Below are positions 1 to 8,363 of a stretch of 64,000 nt of DNA, one piece after another; the stretch's first letter is position 1; each line of letters opens with the position of its first letter. The position numbers and the translations under genes are program-made. Under the pieces are notes generated by a model. The model saw nothing but the letters and a program-made list of their open reading frames with translations, was not told the origin of the DNA and made no database searches. Origin of the DNA: Oscillospiraceae bacterium (GTDB lineage: Bacteria; Bacillota; Clostridia; Oscillospirales; Acutalibacteraceae); NCBI GenBank assembly GCA_031270605.1, contig JAISXG010000057.1, positions 1 to 64,000 of the forward strand. The letters are read 5' to 3'.

Positions 1-94
1 TTCGCAAAACAAGGCAAAAAATTGCAGGAATACTTGCCGTATTGCAAGATTTTTTAACGCAGATTTGCGGAAAAATATCCGTCTTTTGGGCAAG
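1..94. repeat. Partial copy of dispersed intergenic repeat core
   Basis: Non-coding left edge of the window. It carries the motif CAGGAATACTTGCCGTATTG (about 26-45), then ACGCAG and a GCGGAAA segment. The same order of motifs occurs in the elements at 39.2 kb and 47.6 kb (the latter on the opposite strand). The left end lies outside the window, so its boundaries are unknown. Confidence 0.45.
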
Positions 95-122
95 TTGTCA
101 TTTTACAAACAAGGCCTAAGAT
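95..122 (+). promoter_or_regulatory. Candidate sigma-A promoter for the radical SAM-smc unit
   Basis: TTGTCA (95-100), a 16-nt spacer and TAAGAT (117-122) precede the first gene by about 50 nt. The match is reasonable but not perfect; inferred by eye only. Confidence 0.5.
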
Positions 123-175
123 CATGCTCAATAAAAATATAAAATTTTTTATCATTGAAGAGAGGTCTGCGGCGG

Positions 176-1207
176 ATGGAACAGCGGCAAAACACGAAGG
201 GCTTGCGGGTGCGTGAACGCCACGCGAATGTGGCGCTGTTTGTTCCCCATGCGGGCTGCCCGCATCAATGCAGCTTTTGCAACCAAAGAGCCATCTCCGG
301 CAAACAAGTCTTGCCGGACGAACAGGACGTGGAGCGGGCGGTGCAAACGGCATTACAAAGCGGCGCAGATCCGAATCATTCTGAAATTGCTTTTTTCGGC
401 GGCAGCTTCACGGCGATTGACCGCGAGTACATGCTGCGGCTGCTGCATGCGGCGGAGCCGTATTGCAGGGCGGGGCATTTTCGGGGCATCCGCATCTCGA
501 CCCGGCCCGACTGTGTGAGCGACGGGATGCTCTCGCTGCTCAAAGCCCATTGTGTGACCTCCATTGAGCTGGGGGCGCAGAGCATGTGCGACAGTGTGCT
601 GCAAAAAAACGGGCGCGGGCACACGGCGCAGGATACGCGGGCGGCGTGCGCGCGCATAAAAGCGCACGGCTTTTCACTGGGGCTGCAAATGATGACGGGC
701 CTGCCGGGCGACGACGGCGGCGCGACACATACCGCGCGGGAGCTGATCGCCCTTGCTCCGGACACCGTTCGGATTTATCCCACGGTTGTGTTAAAAGGAA
801 CAGACCTTGCAAAGCTATATGCGCGCGGGGAGTATCTGCCGCAAACGCTCGGCGAAGCCGTTTCGCTGTGCGCCGAGTTGCTTTTGCTGTTTCACTCGGC
901 CGGCGTCAAGGTCATTCGCGCGGGGCTGCACTCGGGCGGGGAGGTTGCAAGCGATGTTGTCGCCGGGCCCTACCACCCCGCGTTTCGCGAGTTGTGCGAG
1001 GGTGAGATTTATTTTCGCCTTGCGCGTGACGAAATCCTCTCAAGGGACCTTTCGGGTGCGCTGACCATTAAAGTGAATCCCTCAGAACGCTCCAAAATGG
1101 CCGGGCAGAAGCGCAAAAATCTCCTGCGCCTGCGGGAACTGGGCGCGGACTGCCGTGTTGCCGGCAACAGCGCTCTTGATAAATATGAAATTATGATCCA
1201 TTTATAA
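176..1207 (+). CDS. Radical SAM protein, Elp3-like (COG1243 type)
   Basis: Radical SAM enzyme with the CxxxCxxC cluster motif seen as CPHQCSFC near the N-terminus, followed by conserved FFGGSF and ELGAQS segments typical of the Elp3-like branch found upstream of rnc/smc in Clostridia. The family is related to elongator Elp3, a tRNA-modifying enzyme, but this short form lacks an acetyltransferase domain, so its substrate is uncertain. I chose the ATG at 176 (GAGAGG upstream) over an in-frame TTG at 155. It lies 29 nt before smc and is probably co-transcribed with it. No rnc (RNase III) gene lies between them in this window. Assignment to radical SAM is firm; exact reaction unknown. Confidence 0.88.
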   Translation: MEQRQNTKGLRVRERHANVALFVPHAGCPHQCSFCNQRAISGKQVLPDEQDVERAVQTALQSGADPNHSEIAFFGGSFTAIDREYMLRLLHAAEPYCRAGHFRGIRISTRPDCVSDGMLSLLKAHCVTSIELGAQSMCDSVLQKNGRGHTAQDTRAACARIKAHGFSLGLQMMTGLPGDDGGATHTARELIALAPDTVRIYPTVVLKGTDLAKLYARGEYLPQTLGEAVSLCAELLLLFHSAGVKVIRAGLHSGGEVASDVVAGPYHPAFRELCEGEIYFRLARDEILSRDLSGALTIKVNPSERSKMAGQKRKNLLRLRELGADCRVAGNSALDKYEIMIHL

Positions 1208-1236
1208 ATGCAAAACAAAGAATACGGGGTATTTTG

Positions 1237-4200
1237 ATGTATCTGAAATCACTTGAAATTCAAGGCTTCAAATCCTTTCCTGACAAAACGGTGCTCACCT
1301 TCAACCGCGGCATGACGGCGGTCGTGGGCCCCAACGGGTCGGGCAAAAGCAATATATCAGACGCCATTCGCTGGGTGCTGGGCGAGCAGTCCTCACGCTC
1401 GCTGCGCAGCACCAGGATGGAGGACGTTATTTTCAGCGGCACGAGCGTGCGCCGCCCGCAGGGGTTTGCCGAAGTGACGCTGAGGCTTGACAACACGGAC
1501 CGCAGCCTTGACTATGACGGCGGCACCGTGGCCGTGACCCGCCGCTATTTCCGCTCGGGCGAGAGCGAATACCTCATCAACGGCAAAACCGTGCGGTTGC
1601 GCGACGTGCATGAGGTTTTTATGGACACGGGCCTCGGGCGCGACGGCTACTCGATGGTCAGCCAGGGGCGCATAGAGGATATCGTTTCGTCAAAGTCGAA
1701 CGAACGGCGCGAAATGTTTGAAGAGGCCGTGGGTATCTCCCATTACCGCTACCGCCGTGCGGACGCGCTGCGCCGCCTTTCACAGGCGGAAGAAAACCTC
1801 CTGCGTTTACGTGACATTCTTTCCGAGCTGGAGGGGCGTGTCGGGCCGCTGAAAACCCAAAGCGAAAAGGCCGAAAAATTTCTCGTGTATGCCGCCGAAA
1901 AAAAGGATTTGGAAATTGCTCTGTGGCTGCACAATTTTGAAAAGGCCGCGCAGTCCCTGCGCGAGCAGAGCAACCGCGTGACGGTCGTTGAGCTGCAATA
2001 TCAAGAGGCGGCGCAGGAGCTCGAGCGGATCTATGCCGAAAGCGAGCAGGCAACCGATCAGGCGCGGCGAATCACGTTTCGGATTGAGGATATTCAGCGG
2101 CAGGCCGCCGTGTTTGAAGAGCAGGCCGCGATGGTGGAGGCCGCCGTTGCGGTCGACCGCAATTCAATTTTACATAACAATGAAGCAATCGAACGCTATG
2201 AAAAAGATAAAACGGCCGAGGACGACACCGAAAAGCACCTTGATGAGCGCATAGAAGCCGCCGCCGCCCGCATCACAGAGCTTGAGGGGCAGATTCAGCG
2301 GCGGCAGCACGAACTGCGGCAGGCCGCGCAGAATCTTGAGGCGCTGCGCACCTCGGGCGAGCAGTTTTCAGACGAGCTCACAAGGCATATGAAGCGGCAG
2401 TCTGAGCTGTTCGCCGCCCTCTCAGAGAAAAAAATCGAGCTCACAAGTTGCGCCGCGTCCATTGAGGAAATCGGTGCGCGCGCCGGGACGCTGGACGCGG
2501 CCATTGCCGAAAAGGCGGAGGAGGCCGAATCCATCCGCGAAAAGGCGGCTTTTTTGGAGAAAAAGCGCAAAGAGCAGGAGGAGGAGCTCCTCTCACTCTC
2601 AAACGAAATTGCGGGTGTTGAAATGAAGGTGCGCTCCCGCACCGAAAAAGAGGAACGCCTGCGGCAGGAATGGCAGTCGCTGAAAATCAAAATCGAGCAA
2701 AAACACTCGCGCGCGCGTCTGCTCGATGAGATGGAAAAGAATATGGAGGGCTACACGGGCAGCGTCAAAGCCGTTATGCGTGAGTCGCGGCGCGGCACGC
2801 TGCGGGGCCTCCACGGCGCGCTGTCGCAGCTCATCAGCGTGCAGAACGACTATGCCTGCGCCATTGAAACGGCCCTCGGCGCGGCGATTCAAAATATTGT
2901 GACCGAAAACGAGGGCGACGCAAAGCGCGCGATGTATTTTCTGCGCGACAGCAACGCCGGCAGGGCAACCTTTCTGCCCCTTTCATCCATTCGCGCGAGA
3001 AGCCTTGACGAGCGAGGGCTTGACGATTGCTACGGCTATGTCAACGTGGCCTCCGCGCTTGTGGCGACAGAGCCGAAATATGCGGACATCATCAAATCCC
3101 TGCTGGGCAAAACCGTGATTGTGGAGGACATTGACTGCGCCGTCGCCATCTCAAAAAAATATGCCCACCGCTTTAAAATCGTCACACTTGACGGGCAGGT
3201 CATCAACGCAGGCGGTTCCATGACCGGCGGCTCACGCGTGCAGAGCAGCGGTTTTTTGAGCCGTTCGAATGAAATCGAAGCGCTGCAAAAAGACATTGCA
3301 AAGAGTGAGGCCGGGCTTGCGCGCCTTGCGGCGGAGCACAAGGCGGCCGCCGAAGACCTTGCGGCGCAGCAGGCGGTGCTTGGGGGCGCGAATGCCCAGA
3401 AGCAGACAGTTGCCGAAGACAAAATGCGCACCGAAAGCGCCCTTTCGCTGGTGTCGGGGCAGCTGCTCGACTGCGAAGAGCAGGCAAAACGGCTGAAAGA
3501 AGAACAGATGTCCGCGTCCTCGCGCATACAGGCACTTGCACAAACAAAGCAGAAAGCCGAACAGGCGGCAGAGGCGCTTTCCGCGGAGCTTGCCGCCGCC
3601 GGGGAGCGTATTGAACAGCTTGGTGAAGGCAAAGAAACGCTGCTGCGGCAAAAAGAGGAGCTTGCGCAAAAAACCGCCGAGGTCAGTGTGGCCATCGCCG
3701 AAATCACAAAAGAGATCGAGGCGCAGAAAGAATCCCTTGAGAGCCTTGTGCGCCGAAAAGAGAGCCATTCGGGGCGGTTGGGTGAAATTAACGCCGCCAT
3801 TACCGAAATTCAAGAGAAAAATAAGGTTCTTGAAGAAAAAATGAAACAGGCGCAGCAGGCGTGTGACGTTTTGCGCGGGCAGGCGGCAGGTGTGCGCGCC
3901 GAAATCGAAGCACTGGTGCGGGAACGGGAATCCCACGAACAGCGATCCTCTTCTCTGCGCGCCAAAGAGCGTGAAAAAACAGAGGAGCACGCAAAGCTCG
4001 GGCAGGAGCTGGCCCGTTTGGGTGAGCGGTTGGAGTCGCTCAAAAAAGAGCAGGAGGACGTTGAGAAACGGCTCTATGAGGAATATCAGCTCACGCGCCG
4101 CGAGGCGGAGGGCATGGAGCTGCGCATTGAGTCCCCCGCCGGGGCAAACAAGCGCCTTGCCGAACTCAAAAGCGCCATCCGCTCTCTGGGCAGCGTGAAT

Positions 4201-4809
4201 GTGGGCGCGATCGAGGAATATAAAGAGGTCGCGGAGCGATTTGCATTCATGAGTACGCAGGTGGGCGATACCGAAAAGTCCAAAAAAGAGCTGTTAAAGC
4301 TGATTGACGAGCTGACAGAGAAAATGGCGACCCGCTTTCGCGAGCAGTTTCAGAAAATCAATGAAAACTTCAAAACCAGCTTCGTGCAGCTCTTTAGCGG
4401 CGGCGACGCGGAGCTTGTGCTTGAGGATGAGAGCAATATTTTGGAGTGCGGCATCGAAATCAAGGCGCAGCCGCCGGGCAAAAACGTCAAATCCATCAGC
4501 TTGCTTTCGGGCGGCGAAAAGGGGCTTTGCGCCATCGCGCTGCTGTTTGCCATGCTCAACCTGACGCCCGCGCCGTTTTGTGTGTATGACGAGGTCGAGG
4601 CCGCGCTGGACGACGTGAACGTGGTGCGCTACGCGAGCTTTGTGCGCAAAATGGCGAAGAACACCCAGTTTATTCTCATCACGCATCGCCGCGGCACTAT
4701 GGAGGAGGCGGACATGCTCTATGGCGTGACCATGCAGGAGGAGGGCGTCTCAAAGCTCTTGGAACTGAAAACGGCGGAGATGGTCAAAAAACTGGGGCTG
4801 GAAGCGTGA
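1237..4809 (+). CDS. smc: Chromosome segregation protein SMC
   Basis: Full-length condensin ATPase of about 1190 residues that organises and segregates the chromosome with ScpA/ScpB. The N-terminal head has the Walker A GPNGSGKSN; two long Ala/Glu/Lys-rich coiled coils flank a central hinge (roughly residues 510-670, with GGSMTGGS); the C-terminal head carries the signature LSGGEKG and Walker B VYDEVEAALDD. Start is ATG 1237 rather than a TTG directly before it; an AC-GGGG stretch lies upstream. It follows the radical SAM gene and precedes a GNAT and ftsY, the usual Firmicute smc-ftsY neighbourhood. Length and motifs leave no real doubt. Confidence 0.98.
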   Translation: MYLKSLEIQGFKSFPDKTVLTFNRGMTAVVGPNGSGKSNISDAIRWVLGEQSSRSLRSTRMEDVIFSGTSVRRPQGFAEVTLRLDNTDRSLDYDGGTVAVTRRYFRSGESEYLINGKTVRLRDVHEVFMDTGLGRDGYSMVSQGRIEDIVSSKSNERREMFEEAVGISHYRYRRADALRRLSQAEENLLRLRDILSELEGRVGPLKTQSEKAEKFLVYAAEKKDLEIALWLHNFEKAAQSLREQSNRVTVVELQYQEAAQELERIYAESEQATDQARRITFRIEDIQRQAAVFEEQAAMVEAAVAVDRNSILHNNEAIERYEKDKTAEDDTEKHLDERIEAAAARITELEGQIQRRQHELRQAAQNLEALRTSGEQFSDELTRHMKRQSELFAALSEKKIELTSCAASIEEIGARAGTLDAAIAEKAEEAESIREKAAFLEKKRKEQEEELLSLSNEIAGVEMKVRSRTEKEERLRQEWQSLKIKIEQKHSRARLLDEMEKNMEGYTGSVKAVMRESRRGTLRGLHGALSQLISVQNDYACAIETALGAAIQNIVTENEGDAKRAMYFLRDSNAGRATFLPLSSIRARSLDERGLDDCYGYVNVASALVATEPKYADIIKSLLGKTVIVEDIDCAVAISKKYAHRFKIVTLDGQVINAGGSMTGGSRVQSSGFLSRSNEIEALQKDIAKSEAGLARLAAEHKAAAEDLAAQQAVLGGANAQKQTVAEDKMRTESALSLVSGQLLDCEEQAKRLKEEQMSASSRIQALAQTKQKAEQAAEALSAELAAAGERIEQLGEGKETLLRQKEELAQKTAEVSVAIAEITKEIEAQKESLESLVRRKESHSGRLGEINAAITEIQEKNKVLEEKMKQAQQACDVLRGQAAGVRAEIEALVRERESHEQRSSSLRAKEREKTEEHAKLGQELARLGERLESLKKEQEDVEKRLYEEYQLTRREAEGMELRIESPAGANKRLAELKSAIRSLGSVNVGAIEEYKEVAERFAFMSTQVGDTEKSKKELLKLIDELTEKMATRFREQFQKINENFKTSFVQLFSGGDAELVLEDESNILECGIEIKAQPPGKNVKSISLLSGGEKGLCAIALLFAMLNLTPAPFCVYDEVEAALDDVNVVRYASFVRKMAKNTQFILITHRRGTMEEADMLYGVTMQEEGVSKLLELKTAEMVKKLGLEA

Positions 4810-4871
4810 TTTTTGAAGAAAATGCATTCTTTCAGCATTTTTGGCAATTCTGAACAAAAGGGCGGTTGTTT

Positions 4872-5333
4872 ATGTTATTGGAAATCACACCCGCATATGA
4901 AATGCTTGCATCCGTGCGAACGCTGTTTTTGGAATATGCCGAACTGCTGAACGCGGATTTGTCTTTTCAGCAGTTTGAAGAGGAGCTCGCGGCTTTGCCC
5001 GGGGCGTATGCCCTGCCCCGGGGGCGGCTTTATGCGGCTTTTTCTGATGGCCAATTGGCCGGGTGTGCCGCCCTGCGCCCGTTTGATGAAACCTGTTGCG
5101 AGATGAAACGTCTGTACGTTCGCGAGCAGTTCCGGGGAGAGCAAATCGGAAAAACACTTGCCGGGCATTTGATCGCCGACGCGCGGGAAATGGGCTGTGA
5201 GGCCATGCTGCTGGACACGCTTTCGTCCCTGCAAAGCGGTGTGCGCTTGTATAAAAAGCTTGGGTTTTATGAGATTCCCCCCTATCGCCACAACCCGCTG
5301 CCCGGGGCGCTGTTTTTTCGCTTGGATTTGTAA
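4872..5333 (+). CDS. GNAT family N-acetyltransferase
   Basis: Small (153 residue) acetyl-CoA-dependent N-acetyltransferase. The central part shows the GNAT core: CCEMKRLYVREQFRGEQIGK contains the strand-turn-acetyl-CoA pyrophosphate loop (R-G-x-x-I-G-K), followed by the helix LAGHLIADAREMGC and the strand MLLDTL, ending with a YKKLGFYEIPPY motif common in the family. Substrate cannot be predicted. ATG 4872 is preceded by AAAGGGCGG. It sits between smc and ftsY but is not a standard member of that cluster; ftsY has its own promoter after it, so functional coupling is doubtful. Confidence 0.85.
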   Translation: MLLEITPAYEMLASVRTLFLEYAELLNADLSFQQFEEELAALPGAYALPRGRLYAAFSDGQLAGCAALRPFDETCCEMKRLYVREQFRGEQIGKTLAGHLIADAREMGCEAMLLDTLSSLQSGVRLYKKLGFYEIPPYRHNPLPGALFFRLDL

Positions 5334-5390
5334 CAGGAACGGTTAAAATCAGCCTTTTTGTATTGTGAAATTGCTTTACGGTAAAAGCGG

Positions 5391-5419
5391 TTGCAAATAT
5401 ACCGGTTTGTGGTTATAAT
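5391..5419 (+). promoter_or_regulatory. Candidate sigma-A promoter for ftsY
   Basis: TTGCAA (5391-5396), 17-nt spacer, consensus TATAAT (5414-5419), about 95 nt upstream of the chosen ftsY start. Confidence 0.65.
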
Positions 5420-5512
5420 ATTTAAAATGTTTTTTTATTTGTGTTTTAGATTTGTTTGAGCGGACTCAAACAGGATATCAGAGATTGTTTTATCATTTGG
5501 GAGTTGGTAAGT

Positions 5513-6883
5513 TTGGCGTTGCGAAGCAAGTTCGGCTTTGGTTTGAAAAAGACAAGGGACAAGATGTCGAAGGATATGCAGCAGATGCTGGATTCTTTCG
5601 ATTCGTTTAATGAGGATCTGTATTCCGAGCTCGAAGAGCTTCTGGTAATGGGCGACGTGGGTGTGCAGACGGCGCTCGACATCGTTTCAGAGCTGCGTGA
5701 ACGGGTAAGAAAAGAGAAAATCAAAAAGCCGGACGAAGTGAAGAACGAAATCAAAGAAATCGTTGCCGAAATGCGGGAGGGCGGCGAGGATATGGGGCTT
5801 GTGACCGTCCCTTCGATCCTGCTCGTTATCGGCGTGAACGGCGCGGGCAAAACCACCACCATCGGCAAGCTCGCGAGCATGTATAAAAGCCAGGGCAAAA
5901 AGGTCATCTTAGGCGCGGCGGACACGTTCCGTGCGGCGGCGATCGACCAGCTTGCCGTCTGGGCGGACCGCGCGGGAGTGGAAATTATCCGCCACAAAGA
6001 GGGCGCGGACCCGTCAGCCGTGATTTTTGACACGATTGCGGCGGGCAAATCGCGCGAGGCGGACATCATTATCTGCGACACCGCGGGCCGTCTTCATAAC
6101 AAAAAGCATCTGATGGAAGAGCTCACGAAAATGTACCGCATCATTGATAAAGAGCTGCCGTATTCAGACCGCGAGGTTTTGCTTGTGCTGGACGCGACCA
6201 CAGGCCAAAACGGCGTGAATCAGGCGCGCGACTTTATGAAAACCGCCGAAATCACCGGCATCGTGCTCACGAAACTGGACAGCACGGCAAAGGGCGGCGT
6301 GGTGCTCTCTATTAAAAATGAGCTGAAAATCCCCGTAAAATTTATCGGCGTGGGCGAAAAGATAGACGATTTGCAGCCCTTCGACCCGAAGGTGTTTGCA
6401 GAGAGCCTGTTCTTTCCCGTTACTGACGCGCCGCAGGAGGATGAGGATTATTATGAAAAACTCAAAGAAGACAGCGCCCCGCCCGCAGAGCGGGATGAAG
6501 CGATTGACGCTCAGGCTCTTGCGGACGCTCTGGAAGCTATGTTTGAAGTGGTGGAAGAGGCAGAACAGGACGAAGCACGAGATGAATCCCAAGACGAACC
6601 CGCTGACGCCCTCGACGAAGAAGCGCCCGCTGACGACGGCGCAGCAGATCAAGCTGGAGTTCCTGAACGTCAACCGCAGCCGCAGGGTGAAGCAATAGAC
6701 GGGCCTGAGAGTGTGGAAGAGGCCGGCGCACCGGTTGCGGAAAATATTCCTGTTGAGGAGCCAGCCCTTGAGCCGGAAATCGAACCTGAACAGGAAGAAT
6801 TTCCGGAGCGGCCGGAAAAACGGAAAACAGAAGAGCCCAAAAAGAAAAAAAGCTTCTTCGGCGGCTTATTCGGTAAAAAATAG
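5513..6883 (+). CDS. ftsY: Signal recognition particle receptor FtsY with unusual C-terminal acidic tail
   Basis: SRP-receptor GTPase that docks ribosome-SRP complexes at the membrane. The NG domain is complete: G1 [16 protein letters not shown]3 DTAGRL, G4 [10 protein letters not shown], ending near [11 protein letters not shown]. The start is probably TTG 5513 (GGGAG at 5499-5503, 9-nt spacing), giving a protein that begins almost directly with the N domain. After the NG domain come about 150 extra residues, first Glu/Asp/Pro/Ala-rich, then ending in a lysine run plus [10 protein letters not shown]. In many bacteria the acidic A domain and basic/aromatic membrane-binding motif lie at the N-terminus; here similar pieces are at the C-terminus. 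The reading frame is continuous to the stop, so this is not an obvious frameshift. Function as FtsY is certain; the role of the tail is inferred. Confidence 0.96.
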   Translation: MALRSKFGFGLKKTRDKMSKDMQQMLDSFDSFNEDLYSELEELLVMGDVGVQTALDIVSELRERVRKEKIKKPDEVKNEIKEIVAEMREGGEDMGLVTVPSILLVIGVNGAGKTTTIGKLASMYKSQGKKVILGAADTFRAAAIDQLAVWADRAGVEIIRHKEGADPSAVIFDTIAAGKSREADIIICDTAGRLHNKKHLMEELTKMYRIIDKELPYSDREVLLVLDATTGQNGVNQARDFMKTAEITGIVLTKLDSTAKGGVVLSIKNELKIPVKFIGVGEKIDDLQPFDPKVFAESLFFPVTDAPQEDEDYYEKLKEDSAPPAERDEAIDAQALADALEAMFEVVEEAEQDEARDESQDEPADALDEEAPADDGAADQAGVPERQPQPQGEAIDGPESVEEAGAPVAENIPVEEPALEPEIEPEQEEFPERPEKRKTEEPKKKKSFFGGLFGKK

Positions 6884-6890
6884 ATGAATC

Positions 6891-6981
6891 GCTTCAAAAT
6901 CAAGGATTTTGAAGCATTGGAAGAATGCTGACGGGGCTGAAACCCCGTCTGTCGCGGCTTTGCCCGCGCCACCGCATTCTT
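6891..6981 (+). terminator. Stacked hairpins after ftsY, probable terminator/repeat cluster
   Basis: A perfect 11-bp inverted repeat (6891-6901/6905-6915) is followed by a nested structure: AAGAATGC (6921-6928) pairs with GCATTCTT (6974-6981) and encloses GACGGGG/CCCCGTC (6930-6936/6943-6949) and a CGCGG/CCGCG hairpin. It ends transcription of ftsY or is a processed intergenic structure; a U-tract is weak. Confidence 0.5.
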
Positions 6982-7025
6982 GATATAGATTCAAAATGCT
7001 TGATTATGATATAAGGAAGATTGGT

Positions 7026-7658
7026 TTGGATTTTTTAATCGCGACCCATAATATAAATAAGCGTGACGAGCTGCAAAGAATTCTGCAGCCGCTGGGTATT
7101 TCGGTGCGCACTGCGGACGAATTGGGCGTCACCCTGCGTGAGGTGGACGAAACCGGTGCCACCTTTGAAGAAAATGCCGCCTTAAAGGCGCGCGGCGGGT
7201 GCGCTGACAGCGGCCTGCCCTGTATCGCCGACGATTCCGGCCTTGAAGTGGACGCGCTCGGCGGCCGTCCGGGCGTGCACACGGCGCGGTACGGCGGCGG
7301 GGAGCAGGACTATGAAAAAAAGATGGCCTTGCTGCTCAATGAACTAAAAGATGTGCCGGAGGGGGAGCGCACCGCACGCTTTGTGAGCGTGATTTGCTGT
7401 ACCTTCCCTGACGGGCGGGAGTTTTGTGTGCGCGGTGTCTGCGAAGGTGCAATCGGTCTTTCGGTCAGCGGCAACGGCGGTTTTGGATTTGACCCGTGTT
7501 TTTATGTGGGCGGCAAAAGCTTTGCGGACTGCACGGCCGCAGAAAAAGACGCTATCAGCCACCGCGGCAACGCCCTGCGGGCGCTTGTGAACGAGCTGCC
7601 GCAATACTTCTCAAATGAACCGCTCCCCGCCGCAGAGACTGCGAGGTATCGGGCTTAA
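7026..7658 (+). CDS. rdgB: Non-canonical purine NTP pyrophosphatase (RdgB/HAM1)
   Basis: House-cleaning enzyme that hydrolyses dITP, dUTP-like and XTP/ITP pools to monophosphates, preventing misincorporation. It starts with the family signature (V/I)ATHNxxKxxEL, here IATHNINKRDEL, and has the ADDSGLEVDALGGRPGVHTARYGG substrate loop and GFGFDPCFYVGG, SHRGNALRAL near the C-terminus. I prefer TTG 7026 (AAGGAAG at 7013-7019) because it begins right at the family N-terminus; an in-frame ATG at 6996 would add ten residues. Usual length for the family (about 200 residues). Probably co-transcribed with the downstream yhbY-like gene. Confidence 0.94.
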   Translation: MDFLIATHNINKRDELQRILQPLGISVRTADELGVTLREVDETGATFEENAALKARGGCADSGLPCIADDSGLEVDALGGRPGVHTARYGGGEQDYEKKMALLLNELKDVPEGERTARFVSVICCTFPDGREFCVRGVCEGAIGLSVSGNGGFGFDPCFYVGGKSFADCTAAEKDAISHRGNALRALVNELPQYFSNEPLPAAETARYRA

Positions 7659-7745
7659 TGGTACGCCTCAAGAAGCGCGGTATTTACCGGGGTTCATAAT
7701 AAATAATTATTGGGCTTTGATTGTGAAAATATAAGGAGAAATAGT

Positions 7746-8180
7746 ATGACAAGTAAAGAAAGAGCCGCGTTAAAGGCGCAGGCAAACGGCATAGAGGCGC
7801 TGTTTCAGGTCGGCAAGGGCGGCGTTTCAGACGCGTTGATCGCGCAGGTGAACGATGTGTTTGCAACGCGGGAGCTGATCAAGCTGAAGGTGCTGCTCGA
7901 AACCGCGCCCGACGTGCCGAAAGCCATCGCAAACGAAATCGCGGCGGCGACGGGCGCGGAGATCGTGCAGGTCATTGGCGGCGCAATGATTTTTTATAAA
8001 TACAACGCTAAACTGCATGAAGACAAGAGCAAGCAATACGAAAAGCCCATTGCGGTCAAGGTCATAGCGAAAAAGAAAAAGGCCGCGCCCAAAAAGCCCG
8101 GCACCGCAAACCGCCCCAACAGCAAAAAGCGGTTTCAGTTTACTATTAAAGACAGCAAAGATTTAAAACGCCCGCGCTGA
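7746..8180 (+). CDS. yhbY: YhbY family RNA-binding protein (CRM domain)
   Basis: CRM-domain RNA-binding protein thought to associate with pre-50S ribosomal particles. The N-terminal ~95 residues match the family: SKERAALKAQANGIEALFQVGKGGVS, then the GxxG-like segment and LIKLKVLLETAPD, ending with VIGGAMIFYKYN. The remaining ~45 residues are a lysine/proline-rich basic tail that is longer than in minimal YhbY proteins and may add RNA contacts. ATG 7746 has ATAAGGAG upstream; an earlier in-frame ATG at 7710 lacks a good binding site. It follows rdgB by 87 nt. Confidence 0.9.
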   Translation: MTSKERAALKAQANGIEALFQVGKGGVSDALIAQVNDVFATRELIKLKVLLETAPDVPKAIANEIAAATGAEIVQVIGGAMIFYKYNAKLHEDKSKQYEKPIAVKVIAKKKKAAPKKPGTANRPNSKKRFQFTIKDSKDLKRPR

Positions 8181-8363
8181 GGGCTGCAAACGGCAAGCAA
8201 TGTAGATACGTTCAAACCGGTAGAATCCTTGGCTTGAAATTATCTTTTTATAAGGCACTTGATTCGTCGTAATTTCAAATTTAGAGCAAATCCTGTTCAA
8301 AGATGTTTTAGGCAATATATCGGGTTCCCTTCCATAAAATAATCAATTGTAGGAGGATGCTTT
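8181..8363 (+). promoter_or_regulatory. Intergenic region with 9-bp inverted repeat before the DUF4091 gene
   Basis: The arms TTGAAATTA (about 8234-8242) and TAATTTCAA (about 8270-8278) are perfect complements with a ~27-nt loop, and a GGAGG precedes the next start. A promoter is not clear-cut. The palindrome could be an operator or terminator. Confidence 0.3.
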
